NCBI RefSeq assembly: GCF_000003605.2
Contig: NW_003119152.1
Span: 1 to 37,624 of the forward strand
Source of the DNA: Saccoglossus kowalevskii
Taxonomy: Eukaryota; Hemichordata; Enteropneusta; Harrimaniidae
DNA length: 37,624 nucleotides
Reading direction: 5' to 3'
Part shown: positions 23,393-36,554 of the stretch, piece after piece
How the letters are laid out: every line of letters begins with the position of its first letter
How positions within the stretch are numbered: position 1 is the first letter of the stretch
Translations under genes and position numbers: made by a program
The notes under the pieces: model-generated
Told to the model about the DNA's origin: nothing
Seen by the model: the letters and a program-made list of their open reading frames with translations, nothing else
Database searches by the model: none

Positions 23393-24333
23393 TCTTCTAG
23401 AATTGACCTATGACATCTACATACTTGGAGTAAGACTACGGTAATTTAACATCAATTAACGAAATATTTATTCACATTTTCGAGCTTTTAACTATGGGAC
23501 TTGTTAAAATGATATCACAGGTAACAATCCCAAATGAAAATACCAACTTTGCAATCGCTTTTCACAACTTTGTAAGCAGTTTGTAGTCGACTTTTTGGTT
23601 GACTGTTGTGACAATCTGCTTACATATGAGGCATTCTCGGAACATTTACTTAATATTTTCGACATTTAACTGTGGGGTTGTCATGATAATGACTTAGGTT
23701 ATATATACAAGCAACTCCGCCAACATTTCTTTCGTTTTTTCCAACTTTGCACGCTGTTTTCTAACATTTTATAGTCAACTCACGTGAACATCTATAAGCT
23801 TCTTTCAAATGGCTTTTATTAAACTTGTCGACTTTAGAACTGCGCGTTTCTATAAGCCAACTACTTAGGTCATTTATGCAAATACATCTACCAACTTTGC
23901 AATAACTTTGCACAACTTTGCAATGACTTTGAACAACTTTGCACGGTGCGTTAACAACTTAAAACCCACTACGTGCCGACAGCATCAACAACTTGTACTT
24001 GAAAATTAGAAGGAATTTCGAAACTTTCCATTAGTTAAAAAAGTTACAAAAATGCCAGGATTTTCTACAATAAATGATTGACATCACAGGAAGAAAAATG
24101 CAGAAATGTTGAAGTATATCTTTTCCATGTCTGTGATGAAACAAAAAAAAATTCAACAACTCGTTTACTCAGGGAGTCTCCCATGCAAATACTAACCACG
24201 CCCGATTGCGCTTTACCTCAAACATTCATCGGTCACCTAACCACACAACTGCATAGAAAACATGCAATTAGGCCGAATTCCCGGCTATTTCAGGTTTTGA
24301 GATGTTTTAAAATCGATATCGCCTACGCAAATA
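23393..24333. repeat. monomer 26, family B variant b (941 bp)
   Basis: ACTGTGGGG, AGCTTCTTTC and CCAACTACTTAGG are private. TTTATAGTC is shared with copies 31, 34 and 37, and GCCAGGATTTTC with copy 24. Confidence 0.95.
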
Positions 24334-25264
24334 TCTTCTAGAATTGACCTATGACATCTACATACTTGGAGTAAGACTACGGTAATTTAACATCAATTAA
24401 CGAAATATTTATTCACATTTTCGAGCTTTTAACTATGGGACTTGTTAAAATGATATCACAGGTAACAATCCCAAATGAAAATACCAACTTTGCAATCGCT
24501 TTTCACAACTTTGTAAGCAGTTTGTAGTCGACTTTTTGGTTGACTGTTGTGACAATCTGCTTACATATGAGGCATTCTCGGAACATTTACTTAATAATTT
24601 CGACATTTAACTGCGGGGTTGTCATGATAATGACTTAGGTTATATATACAAGCAACTCCGCCAATATTTCTTTCGTTTTTTCCAACTTTGCACGCTGTTT
24701 TCTAACATTTTACAGTCAACTCACGTGAACATCTATAAGCTGCTTTCAAATGGCTTTTATTAAATTTGTCGACTTTACAACTGCACGTTTCCATATGCCA
24801 ACAACTTAGGTCATTTATACAAATACATCTACCAACTTTGCAATAATTTGCACAACTTTGGAATGACTTTGAACAACTTTGCACGGTGCGTTAACAACTT
24901 AAAACTCACTACGTGCCGACAGCATCAACAACTTGTACTTGAAAATTAGAAGGAATTTCGAAACTATCCATTAGTTAAAAAAGTTACAAAAATGCCACGA
25001 TTTTCTACAATAAATGATTGACATCACAGGAAGAAAAATGCAGAAATGTTGAAGTATATCTTTTCCATGTCTGTGATGAAACAACAAAAAAATTCAACAG
25101 CTCGTTTACTCAGGGAGTCTCCCATGCAAGTACTAACCACGCCCGATTGCGCTTTACCTCAAACATTTATCTGTCACCTAACCACACAACTGCATAGAAA
25201 ACATGCAATTAGCCCGAATTCCAGGTTTTGAGATGTTTTAAAATCGATATCGCCTACGCAAATA
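24334..25264. repeat. monomer 27, family B variant b with 10-base deletion (931 bp)
   Basis: Ten bases (CGGCTATTTC) are missing, leaving GAATTCCAGGTTTTG near 25216-25230, which truncates the forward open frame to 61 codons. Many private changes lie between 24770 and 24910 (TTTCCATATGCC, AATAATTTGC, TTTGGAATG), including two inside the phased block. Confidence 0.95.
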
Positions 25265-26205
25265 TCTTCTAGAATTGACCTATGACATCTACATACTTGG
25301 AGTAAGACTACGGTAATTTAACATCAATTAACGAAATATGTATTCACATTTTCGAGCTTTTAACTATGGGACTTGTTAAAATGATATCACAGGTAACAAT
25401 CCCAAATGAAAATACCAACTTTGCAATCGCTTTTCACAACTTTGTAAGCAGTTTGTAGTCGACTTTTTGGTTGACTGTTGTGACAATCTGCTTACATATG
25501 AGGCATTCTCCGAACATTTACTTAATATTTTCGACATTTAACTGCGGGGTTGTCATGATAATGACTTAGGTTATATATACAAGCAACTCCGCCAACATTT
25601 CTTTCGTTTTTTCCAACTTTGCACGCTGTTTTCTAACATTTTACAGTCAACTCACGTGAACAACTATAAGCTGCTTTCAAATGGCTTTTATTAAACTTGT
25701 CGACTTTAGAACTGCGCGTTTCTATAAGCCAACAACTTAGGTCATTTATGCAAATACATCTACCAGCTTTGCAATAACTTTGCACAACTTTGCAATGACT
25801 TTGAACAACTTTGCACGGTGCGTTAACAACTTAAAACCCACTACGTACCGACAGCATCAACAACTTGTACTTGAAAATTAGAAGGAATTTCGAAACTTTC
25901 CATTAGTTAAAAAAGTTACAAAAATGCCACGATTTTCTACAATAAATGATTGACATCACAGGAAGAAAAATGCAGAAATGTTGAAGTATATCTTTTCCAT
26001 GCCTGTGATGAAACAAAAAAAAATTCAACAGCTCGTTTACTCAGGGAGTCTCCCATGCAAATACTAACCACGCCCGATTGCGCTTTACCTCAAACATCCA
26101 TCAGTCACCTAACCACACAACTGCATAGAAAACATGCAATTAGGCCGAATTCCCGGCTATTTCAGGTTTTGAGATGTTTTAAAATCGATATCGTCTACGC
26201 AAATA
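25265..26205. repeat. monomer 28, family B variant b (941 bp)
   Basis: AATATGTATTC, ACAACTATAAGC, ACCAGCTTTGC and ACGTACCGAC are private. ACATCCATC is shared with copy 23. Confidence 0.95.
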
Positions 26206-27147
26206 TCTTCTAGAATTGACCTATGACATCTACATACTTGGAGTAAGACTACGGTAAATTAACATCAATTAACGAAATCTTTATTCACATTTTCGAGCTT
26301 TTAACTATGGGACTTGTTAAAATGATATCACAGGTAACAATCCCAAATGAAAATACCAACTTTGCAATCGCTTTTCACAACTTTGTAAGCAGTTTGTAGT
26401 CGACTTTTTGGTTGACTGTTGTGACAATCTGCTTACATATGAGGCATTCTCCGAACATTTACTTAATATTTTCGACATTTAACTGCGGGGTTGTCATGAT
26501 AATGACTTAGGTTATATATACAAGCAACTCCGCCAACATTTCTTTCGTTTTTTCCAACTTTGCACGCTGTTTTCTAACATTTTACAGTCAACTCACGTGA
26601 ACATCTATAAGCTGCTTTCAAATGGCTTTTATTAAACTTGTCGACTTTAGAACTGCGCGTTTCTATAAGCCAACAACTTAGGTCATTTATGCAAATATAT
26701 CTACCAACTTTGCAATAACTTTGCACAACTTGGCAATGACTTTGAACAACTTTGCACGGTGCGTTAACAACTTAAAACCCACTACGTGCCGACAGCATCA
26801 ACAACTTGTACTTGAAAATTAGAAGGAATTTCGAAACTTTCCATTAGTTAAAAAAAGTTACAAAAATGCCACGATTTTCTACAATAAATGATTGACATCA
26901 CAGGAAGAAAAAAGCAGAAATGTTGAAGTATATCTTTTCCATGTCTGTGATGAAACAAAAAAAAATTCATCAGCTCGTTTACTCAGGGAGTCTCCCATGC
27001 AAATACTAACCACGCCCGATTGCGCTTTACCTCAAACATTCATCGGTCACCTAACCACACAACTGCATAGAAAACATGCAATTAGGCCGAATTCCCGGCT
27101 ATTTCAGGTTTTGAGATGTTTTAAAATCGATATCGTCTACGCAAATA
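26206..27147. repeat. monomer 29, family B variant c (942 bp)
   Basis: Almost identical to copy 30. Both have AAATATATC, ACTTGGCAATG, one extra A in TTAAAAAAAGTTAC and AATTCATCAGC. GGTAAATTAAC and AAAAAAGCAG are private. Confidence 0.95.
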
Positions 27148-28090
27148 TCTTCTAGAATTGACCTATGACATCTACATACTTGGAGTAAGACTACGGTAAT
27201 TTAACATCAATTAACGAAATCTTTATTCACATTTTCGAGCTTTTAACTATGGGACTTGTTAAAATGATATCACAGGTAACAATCCCAAATGAAAATACCA
27301 ACTTTGCAATCGCTTTTCACAACTTTGTAAGCAGTTTGTAGTCGACTTTTTGGTTGACTGTTGTGACAATCTGCTTACATATGAGGCATTCTCCGAACAT
27401 TTACTTAATATTTTCGACATTTAACTGCGGGGTTGTCATGATAATGACTTAGGTTATATATACAAGCAACTCCGCCAACATTTCTTTCGTTTTTTCCAAC
27501 TTTGCACGCTGTTTTCTAACATTTTACAGTCAACTCACGTGAACATCTATAAGCTGCTTTCAAATGGCTTTTATTAAACTTGTCGACTTTAGAACTGCGC
27601 GTTTCTATAAGCCAACAACTTAGGTCATTTATGCAAATATATCTACCAACTTTGCAATAACTTTGCACAACTTGGCAATGACTTTGAACAACTTTGCACG
27701 GTGCGTTAACAACTTAAAACCCACTACGTGCCGACAGCATCAACAACTTGTACTTGAAAATTAGAAGGAATTTCGAAACTTTCCATTAGTTAAAAAAAGT
27801 TACAAAAATGCCACGATTTTCTACAATAAATGATTGACATCACAGGAAGAAAAATGCAGAAATGTTGAAGTATATCTTTTCCATGTCTGTGATGAACCAA
27901 AAAAAAAATTCATCAGCTCGTTTACTCAGGGAGTCTCCCATGCAAATACTAACCACGCCCGATTGCGCTTTACCTCAAACATTCATCGGTCACCTAACCA
28001 CACAACTGCATAGAAAACATGCAATTAGGCCGAATTCCCGGCTATTTCAGGTTTTGAGATGTTTTAAAATCGATATCGTCTACGCAAATA
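27148..28090. repeat. monomer 30, family B variant c (943 bp)
   Basis: Sister of copy 29, differing mainly by GAACCAAAA before the A-run. The pair is a recent adjacent duplication of a copy 23-like unit. Confidence 0.95.
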
Positions 28091-29030
28091 TCTTCTAGAA
28101 TTGACCTATGACATCTACATACTTGGAGTAAGACTACGGTAATTTAACATCAATTAACGAAATCTTTATTCACATTTTCGAACTTTTAACTATGGGACTT
28201 GTTAATATGATATCACAGGTAACAATCCCGAATGAAAATACCAAGTTTGCAATCGCTTTTCACAACTTTGGAAGCAGTTTGTAGTCGACTTTTTGGTTGA
28301 CTGTTGTGACAATCTGCTTACATATGAGGCATTCTCCGAACATTTACTTAATATTTTCGACATTTAACTTCGGGGTTGTCATGATAATGACTTAGGTTAT
28401 ATATACAAGCAACTCCGCCAACATTTCTTTCGTTTTTTCCAACTTTGCACGCTGTTTTCTAACATTTTATAGTCAACTCACGTGAACATGTATAAGCTGC
28501 TTTCAAATGGCTTTTATTAAACTTGTCGACTTTAGAACTGCGCGTTTCTATAAGCCAACAACTTAGGTCATTTATGCAAATACATCTACCAACTTTGCAA
28601 TAACTTTGCACAACTTTGCAATGACTTTGAACAACTTTGCACGGTGCGTTAACAACTTAAAACCCACTACGTGCCGACAGCATCAACAACTTGTACTTGA
28701 AAATTAGAATGAAATTCGAAACTTTCCATTAGTTAAAAAAGTTACGAAAATGCCACGATTTTCTACAATAAATGATTGACATCACAGGAAGAAAAATGCA
28801 GAAATGTTGAAGTATATCTTTTCCATGTCTGTGATGAAACAAAAAAAAATCAACAGCTCGTTTACTCAGGGAGTCTCCCATGCAAGTACTAACCACGCCC
28901 GATTGCGCTTTACCTCAAACATTTATCGGTCACCTAACCACACAACTGCATAGAAAACATGCAATTAGGCCGAATTCCCGGCTATTTCAGGTTTTGAGAT
29001 GTTTTAAAATCGATATCGTCTACGCAAATA
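28091..29030. repeat. monomer 31, family B variant a (940 bp)
   Basis: ACCAAGTTTGC links it to copies 11 and 33. TTTGGAAGCAG, GAATGAAATTCG and TTACGAAAATG also occur wholly or partly in copies 32 and 33. A T is missing after the A-run (AAAATCAAC), so the forward frame is closed. Confidence 0.95.
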
Positions 29031-29970
29031 TCTTCCAGAATTGACCTATGACATCTACATACTTGGAGTAAGACTACGGTAATTTAACATCAATTAACGA
29101 AATATTTATTCACATTTTCGAGCATTTAACTATGGGACTTGTTAAAATGATATCACAGTTAACAATCCCAAATGAAAATACCAACTTTGAAATCGCTTTT
29201 CACAACTTTGTAAGCAGTTTGTAGTCGACTTTTTGGTTGACTGTTGTGACAATCTGCTTACATATGAGGCATTCTCGGAACATTTACTTAATATTTTCGA
29301 CATTTAACTGCGGGGTTGTCATGATAATGACTTAAGTTATATATACAAGCAACTCCGCCAACATTTCTTTCGTTTTTTCCAACTTTGCACGCTGTTTTCT
29401 AACATTTTACAGTCAACTCACGTGAACATCTATAAGCTGCTTTCAAATGGCTTTTATTAAACTTGTCGACTTTAGAACTGTGCGTTTCTATAAGCCAACA
29501 ACTTAGGTCATTTATGCAAATACATCTACCAACTTTGCAATAACTTTGCGCAACTTTGCAATGACTTTGAACAACTTTGCACGGTGCGTTAACAACTTAA
29601 AACCCACTACGTGCCGACAGCATCAACAACTTGTACTTGAAAATTAGAATGAAATTCGAAACTTTCCATTAGTTAAAAAAGTTACGAAAATGCCACGATT
29701 TTCTACAATAAATGATTGACATCACAGGAAGAAAAATGCAGAAATGTTGAAGTATATCTTTTCCATGTCTGTGATGAAACAAAAAAAAATCAACAGCTCG
29801 TTTACTCAGGGACTCTCCCATGCAAGTACTAACCACGCCCGATTGCGCTTTACCTCAAACATTCATCGGTCACCTAACCACACAACTGCATAGAAAACAT
29901 GCAATTAGGCCGAATTCCCGGCTATTTCAGGTTTTGAGATGTTTTAAAATCGATATCGTCTACGCAAATA
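29031..29970. repeat. monomer 32, family B variant b' (940 bp)
   Basis: Register mark changed to TCTTCCAGAA, shared only with copy 33. TTCGAGCATTTAAC and ACAGTTAAC are as in copy 18. TTTGAAATCGC, CTTAAGTTAT and GGGACTCTCC are private. Confidence 0.95.
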
Positions 29971-30909
29971 TCTTCCAGAATTGACCTATGACATCTACAT
30001 ACTTGGAGTAAGACTACGGTAATTTAACATCAATTAACGAAATCTTTATTCACATTTTCGAGCATTTAACTATGGGACTTGTTAATATGATATCACAGGT
30101 AACAATCCCGAATGAAAATACCAAGTTTGCAATCGCTTTTCACAACTTTGGAGCAGTTTGTAGTCGACTTTTTGGTTGACTGTTGTGACAATCTGCTTAC
30201 ATATGAGGCATTCTCCGAACATTTACTTAATATTTTCGACATTTAACTTCGGGGTTGTCATGATAATGACTTAGGTTATATATACAAGCAACTCCGCCAA
30301 CATTTCTTTCGTTTTTTCCAACTTTGCACGCTGTTTTCTAACATTTTATAGCCAACTCACATGAACATCTATAAGCTGCTTTCAAATGGCTTTTATTAAA
30401 CTTGTCGACTTTAGAACTGCGCGTTTCTATAAGCCAACAACTTAGGTCATTTATGCAAATACATCTACCAACTTTGCAATAACTTTGCACAACTTTGCAA
30501 TGACTTTGAACAACTTTGCACGGTGCGTTAACAACTTAAAACCCACTACGTGCCGACAGCATCAACAACTTGTACTTGAAAATTAGAATGAATTTCGAAA
30601 CTTTCCATTAGTTAAAAAAGTTACGAAAATGCCACGATTTTCTACAATAAATGATTGGCATCACAGGAAGAAAAATGCAGAAATGTTGAAGTATATCTTT
30701 TCCATGTCTGTGATGAAACAAAAAAAAATCAACAGCTCGTTTACTCAGGGAGTCTCCCATGCAAGTACTAACCACGCCCGATTGCGCTTTACCTCAAACA
30801 TTTATCGGTCACCTAACCACACAACTGCATAGAAAACATGCAATTAGGCCGAATTCCCGGCTATTTCAGGTTTTGAGATGTTTTAAAATCGATATCGCCT
30901 ATGCAAATA
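29971..30909. repeat. monomer 33, family B a/b' mosaic (939 bp)
   Basis: Starts like copy 32 (TCTTCCAGAA, GAGCATTTAAC), then switches within about 20 bases to variant a markers (GTTAATATG, CCCGAATG, CCAAGTTTGC), as in copy 31. E-box lost (CACATG). The end reads CGCCTATGCAAATATC, shared with copy 39. Confidence 0.95.
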
Positions 30910-31850
30910 TCTTCTAGAATTGACCTATGACATCTACATACTTGGAGTAAGACTACGGTAATTTAACATCAATTAACGAAATATTTGTTCACATTTTCGA
31001 GCTTTTAACTATGGGACTTGTTAAAATGATATCACAGTTAACAATCCCAAATGAAAATACCAACTTTGCAATCGCTTTTCACAACTTTGTAAGCAGTTTG
31101 TAGTCGACTTTTTGGTTGACTGTTGTGACAATCTGCTTACATATGAGGCATTCTCGGAACATTTACTTAATATTTTCGACATTTAACTGCGGGGTTGTCA
31201 TGATAATGACTTAGGTTATATATACAAGCAACTCCGCCAACATTTCTTTCGTTTTTTCCAACTTTGCACGCTGTTTTCTAACATTTTATAGTCAACTCAC
31301 GTGAACATCTATAAGCTGCTTTCAAATGGCTTTTATTAAACTTGTCGACTTTAGAACTGCGCGTTTCTATAAGCCAACAACTTAGGTCATTTATGCAAAT
31401 ACATCTACCAACTTTGCAATAACTTTGCACAACTTGGCAATGACTTTGAACAACTTTGCACGGTGCGTTAACAACTTAAAACCCACTACGTGCCGACAGC
31501 ATCAACAACTTGTACTTGAAAATTAGAAGGAATTTCGAAACTTTCCATTAGTTAAAAAAGTTACAAAAATGCCACGATTTTCTACAATAAATGATTGACA
31601 TCACAGTAAGAAAAATGCAGAAATGTTGAAGTATATCTTTTCCATCTCTGTGATGAAACAAACAAAAAATTCAACAGCTCGTTTACTCAGGGAGTCTCCC
31701 ATGCAAGTACTAACCACGCCCGATTGCGCTTTACCTCAAACAAATTTCCCCCCTCCCACGACACTACTGACTATGTTACATGAATTTACCCCTAATTCCC
31801 GGCTATGACATGTTTTGATATGTTTTACTGAATTATCATCTAAAATAATA
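30910..31850. repeat. monomer 34, family B variant b' with diverged 3' end (941 bp)
   Basis: ATTTGTTCAC and ACAGTTAAC match copy 40, six units away. From 31743 onward the sequence departs abruptly from all other monomers while keeping almost exactly the same length. Confidence 0.95.
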
Positions 31851-31917
31851 TCTTCTATAATTGACCTATGAGATCCCCCTACTTGGAGTAGAACAACAGT
31901 AGGTAAACAACAATTAG
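31743..31917. repeat. diverged island spanning the copy 34/35 boundary
   Basis: These ~175 bases align to the monomer with almost no indels but with dense substitutions, roughly half of the first 50 positions. Recognisable parts remain: AATTCCCGGCTA, ATATCTTCT, TTGACCTATGA, CTACTTGGAGTA. A C-rich stretch (TTTCCCCCCTCCC) replaces the usual ATCGGTCACC. Both edges return abruptly to ordinary family B. It matches neither family A nor any B variant here, so it looks like a patch from an older or distant subfamily. Confidence 0.85.
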
Positions 31918-32791
31918 CGAAATCTTTATTCACATTTTCGAGCTTTTAACTATGGGACTTGTTAAAATGATATCACAGGTAACAATCCCAAATGAAAATA
32001 CCAACTTTGCAATCGCTTTTCACAACTTTGTAAGCAGTTTGTAGTCGACTTTTTGGTGGACTGTTGTGACAATCTGCTTACATATGAGGCATTCTCGGAA
32101 CATTTACTTAATATTTTCGACATTTAACTTCGGGGTTGTCATGATAATGACTTAGGTTATATATACAAGCAACTCCGCCAACATTTCTTTCGTTTTTTCC
32201 AACTTTCCACGCTGTTTTCTAACATTTTACAGTCATCTCACGTGAACATCTATAAGCTGCTTTCAAATGGCTTTTATTAAACTTGTCGACTTTACAACTG
32301 CGCATTTCTATAAGCCAACAACTTAGGTCATTTATGCAAATACATCTACCAACTTTGCAATAACTTTGCACAACTTTGCAATGACTTTGAACAACTTTGC
32401 ACGGTGCGTTAACAACTTAAAACCCACTACGTGCCGACAGCATCGACAACTTGTACTTGAAAATTAGAAGGAATTTCGAAACATTCCATTAGTTAAAAAA
32501 ATTACAAAAATGCCACGATTTTCTATAATAAATGATTGACATCACAGGAAGAAAAATGCAGAAATGTTGAAGTATATCTTTTCCATGTCTGTGATGAAAC
32601 AAAAAAAAATTCAACAGCTCGTTTACTCAGGGAGTCTCCCATGCAAGTACTAACCACACCCGATTGCGCTTTACCTCAAACATTTATCGGTCACATAACC
32701 ACACAACTGCATAGAAAACATGCAATTAGGCCGAATTCCCGGCTATTTCAGGTTTTGAGATGTTTTAAAATCGATATCGTCTACGCAAATA
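31851..32791. repeat. monomer 35, family B variant c (941 bp)
   Basis: The first ~67 bases belong to the diverged island, including TCTTCTATAA at the register mark and TGAGAT in place of TGACAT. After that it is ordinary variant c with private GGTGGACTG, TTTCCACGC, CATCGACAAC and TATAATAAATG. Confidence 0.95.
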
Positions 32792-33733
32792 TCTTCTAGT
32801 ATTGACCTATGACATCTACATACTTGGAGTAAGACTACGGTAATTTAACATCAATTAACGAAATCTTTATTCACATTTTCGAACTTTTAACTATGGGACT
32901 TGTTAATATGATATCACAGGTAACAATCTCGAATGAAAATACCAACTTTGCAATCGCTTTTCACAACTTTGTAAGCAGTTTGTAGTCGACTTTTTGGTTG
33001 ACTGTTGTGACAATCTGCTTACATATGAGGCATTCTCCGAACATTTACTTAATATTTTCGACATTTAACTTCGGGGTTGTCATGATAATGACTTAGGTTA
33101 TATATACAAGCAACTCCGCCAACATTTCATTCGTTTTTTCCAATTTTGCACGCTGTTTTCTAACATTTTACAGTCAACTCACGTGAACATCTATAAGCTG
33201 CTTTCAAATGGCTTTTATTAAACTTGTCGACTTTACAACTGCGCGTTTCTATAAGCCAACACCTTAGGTCATTTATGCAAATACATCTACCAACTTTGCA
33301 ATAACTTTGCACAACTTTGCAATGACTTTGAACAACTTTGCACGGTGCGTTAACAACTTAAAACCCACTACGTGCCGACAGCATCAACAACTTGTACTTG
33401 AAAATTAGAAGGAATTTCGAAACTTTCCATTAGTTAAAAAAGTTACAAAAATGCCACGATTTTCTACAATAAATGATTGACATCACAGGAAGAAAAATGC
33501 AGAAATGTTGAAGTATATCTTTTCCATGTCTGTGATGAAACAAAAAAAAATCAACAGCTCGTTTACTCAGGGAGTCTCCCAATGCAAATACTAACCACGC
33601 CCGATTGCGCTTTACCTCAAACATTCATCGGTCACCTAACCACACAACTGCATAGAAAACATGCAATTAGGCCGAATTTCCGGCTATTTCAGGTTTTGAG
33701 ATGTTTTAAAATCGATATCGTCTACGCAAAATA
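32792..33733. repeat. monomer 36, family B variant a (942 bp)
   Basis: TCTAGTATTG and AATCTCGAATG are private. An extra A in CCCAATGCAAATAC and one in GCAAAATATC compensate a lost T. Together they extend the forward frame to 102 codons (33477-33785), again an indel product. Confidence 0.95.
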
Positions 33734-34674
33734 TCTTCTAGAATTGACCTATGACATCTACATACTTGGAGTAAGACTACGGTAATTTTAACATCAATTA
33801 ACGAAATCTTTATTCACATTTTCGAACTTTTAACTATGGGACTTGTTAAAATGATATCACAGTTAACAATCCCAAATGAAAATACCAACTTTGCAATCGC
33901 TTTTCACAACTTTGTAAGCAGTTTGTAGTCGACTTTTTGGTTGACTGTTGTGACAATCTGCTTACATATGAGGCATTCTCGGAACATTTACTTAATATTT
34001 TCGACATTTAACTGCGGGGTTGTCATGATAATGACTTAGGTTATATATACAAGCAACTCCGCCAACATTTCTTTCGTTTTTTCCAACTTTGCACGCTGTT
34101 TTCTAACATTTTATAGTCAACTCACGTGAACATCTATAAGCTGCTTTCAAATGGCTTTTATTAAACTTGTCGACTTTAGAACTGCGCGTTTCTATAAGCC
34201 AACAACTTAGGTCATTTATGCAAATACATCTACCAACTTTGCAATAACTTTGCACAACTTGGCAATGACTTTGAACAACTTTGCACGGTGCGTTAACAAC
34301 TTAAAACCCACTACGTGCCGACAGCATCAACAACTTGTACTTGAAAATTAGAAGGAATTTCGAAACTTTCCATTAGTTAAAAAAGTTACAAAAATGCCAC
34401 GATTTTCTACAATAAATGATTGACATCACAGTATGAAAAATGCAGAAATGTTGAAGTACATCTTTTCCATCTCTGTGATGAAACAAAAAAAAAATTCAAC
34501 AGCTCATTTACTCAGGGAGTCTCCCATGCAAGTACTAACCACGCCCGATTGCGCTTTACCTCAAACATTCATCGGTCACCTAACCACAACTGCATAGAAA
34601 ACATGCAATTAGGCCGAATTCCCGGCTATTTCAGGTTTTGAGATGTTTTAAAATCGATATCATCTACGCAAATA
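33734..34674. repeat. monomer 37, family B mosaic (941 bp)
   Basis: Mixes CTTTATT and TTCGAAC with GTTAAAATG and ACAGTTAAC. ACTTGGCAATG is in the block. The 3' end has ACAGTATG, GCTCATTTAC and the two-base loss CCACAACTGC, as in copies 20 and 38. Confidence 0.95.
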
Positions 34675-35614
34675 TCTTCTAGAATTGTCCTATGACATCT
34701 ACATACTTGGAGTAAGACTACGGTAATTTAACATCAATTAACGAAATCTTTATTCACATTTTCGAACTTTTAACTATGGGACTTGTTAATATGATATCAC
34801 AGGTAACAATCCCAAATGAAAATACCAACTTTGCAATCGCTTTTCACAACTTTGTAAGCAGTTTGTAGTCGACTTTTTGGTTGACTGTTGTGACAATCTG
34901 CTTACATATGAGGCATTCTCGGAACATTTACTTAATATTTTCGACATTTAACTGCGGGGTTGTCATGATAATGACTTAGGTTATATATACAAGAAACTCC
35001 GCCAACATTTCTTTCGTTTTTTCCAACTTTGCACGCTGTTTTCTAACATTTTACAGTCAACTCACGTGAACATCTATAAGCTGCTTTCAAATGGCTTTTA
35101 TTAAACTTGTCGACTTTAGAACTGCGCGTTTCTATAAGCCAACAACTTAGGTCATTTATGCAAATACATCTACCAACTTTGCAATAACTTTGCACAACTT
35201 TGCAATGACTTTGAACAACTTTGCACAGTGCGTTAACAACTTAAAACCCACTATGTGCCGACAGCATCAACAACTTGTACTTGAAAATTAGAAGGAATTT
35301 CGAAACTTTCCATTAGTTAAAAAAGTTACAAAAATGACACGATTTTCTACATTAAATGATTGACATCACAGTAAGAAAAATGCAGAAATGTTGAAGTATA
35401 TCTTTTCCATCTCTGTGATGAAACAAAAAAAAAATTCAACAGCTCATTTACTCAGGGAGTCTCCCATGCAAGTACTAACCACGCCAGATTGCGCTTTACC
35501 TCAATCATTCATCGGTCACCTAACCACAACTGCATAGAAAACATGCAATTAGGCCGAATTCCCGGCTATTTCAGGTTTTGAGATGTTTTAAAATCGATAT
35601 CATCTACGCAAATA
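34675..35614. repeat. monomer 38, family B variant a'' (940 bp)
   Basis: Carries the full copy 20 haplotype in its 3' half. ACAAGAAACTCC is shared only with copy 39. The first half-site reads TGTCCT. Confidence 0.95.
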
Positions 35615-36554
35615 TCTTCTAGAATTGACCTATGACATCTACATACTTGGAGTAAGACTACGGTAATTTAACATCAATTAACGAAATCTTTATTCACATT
35701 TTCGAACTTTTAACTATGGGACTTGTTAATATGATATCACAGGTAACAATCCCAAATGAAAATACCAACTTTGCAATCGCTTTTCACAACTTTGTAAGCA
35801 GTTTGTAGTCGACTTTTTGGTTGACTGTTGTGACAATCTGCTTACATATGAGGCATTCTCGGAACATTTACTTAATATTTTCGACATTTAACTGCGGGGT
35901 TGTCATGATAATGACTTAGGTTATATATACAAGAAACTCCGCCAACATTTCTTTCGTTTTTTCCAACTTTGCACGCTGTTTTCTAACATTTTACAGTCAA
36001 CTCACGTGAACATCTATAAGCTGCTTTCAAATGGCTTTTATTAAACTTGTGGACTTTAGTACTGCGCGTTTCTATAAGCCAACAACTTAGGTCATTTATG
36101 CAAATACATCTACCAACTTTGCAATAACTTTGCACAACTTTGCAATGACTTTGAACAACTTTGCACGGTGCGTTAACAACTTAAAACCCACTACGTGCCG
36201 ACAGAATCAACAACTTGTACTTGAAAATTAGAAGGAATTTCGAAACTTTCCATTAGTTAAAAAAGTTACAAAAATGCCACGATTTTCTACAATAAATGAT
36301 TGACATCACAGGAAGAAAAAAGGAAATGTTGAAGTATATCTTTTCCATGACTGTGATGAAACAAAAAAAAAATTCAACAGCTCGTTTACTCAGGGAGTCT
36401 CCCATGCAAGTACTAACCACGCCCGATTGCGCTTTACCTCAAACATTTATCGGTCACCTAACCACACAACTGCATAGAAAACATGCAATTAGGCCGAATT
36501 CCCGGCTATTTCAGGTTTTGAGATGTTTTAAAATCGATATCGCCTATGCAAATA
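35615..36554. repeat. monomer 39, family B variant a'' (940 bp)
   Basis: 5' half like copy 38 (ACAAGAAACTCC). CTTGTGGAC is as in copy 19. GAAAAAAGGAAATG replaces GAAAAATGCAGAAATG, and CATGACTGTG is private. The 3' end CGCCTATGCAAATATC matches copy 33. Confidence 0.95.

Noticed and set aside
24702-24884. Reverse 60-codon frames (also 4136-4318) rich in Cys, Ser and Val through the phased block
   Set aside because: They read the ACTTTG repeats in reverse. Most copies have stops there, and these two are opened by private changes.
31736-31933. Reverse 65-codon frame within the diverged island
   Set aside because: Unique to the substituted patch, with no recognisable motif. A frame of this length is expected by chance.
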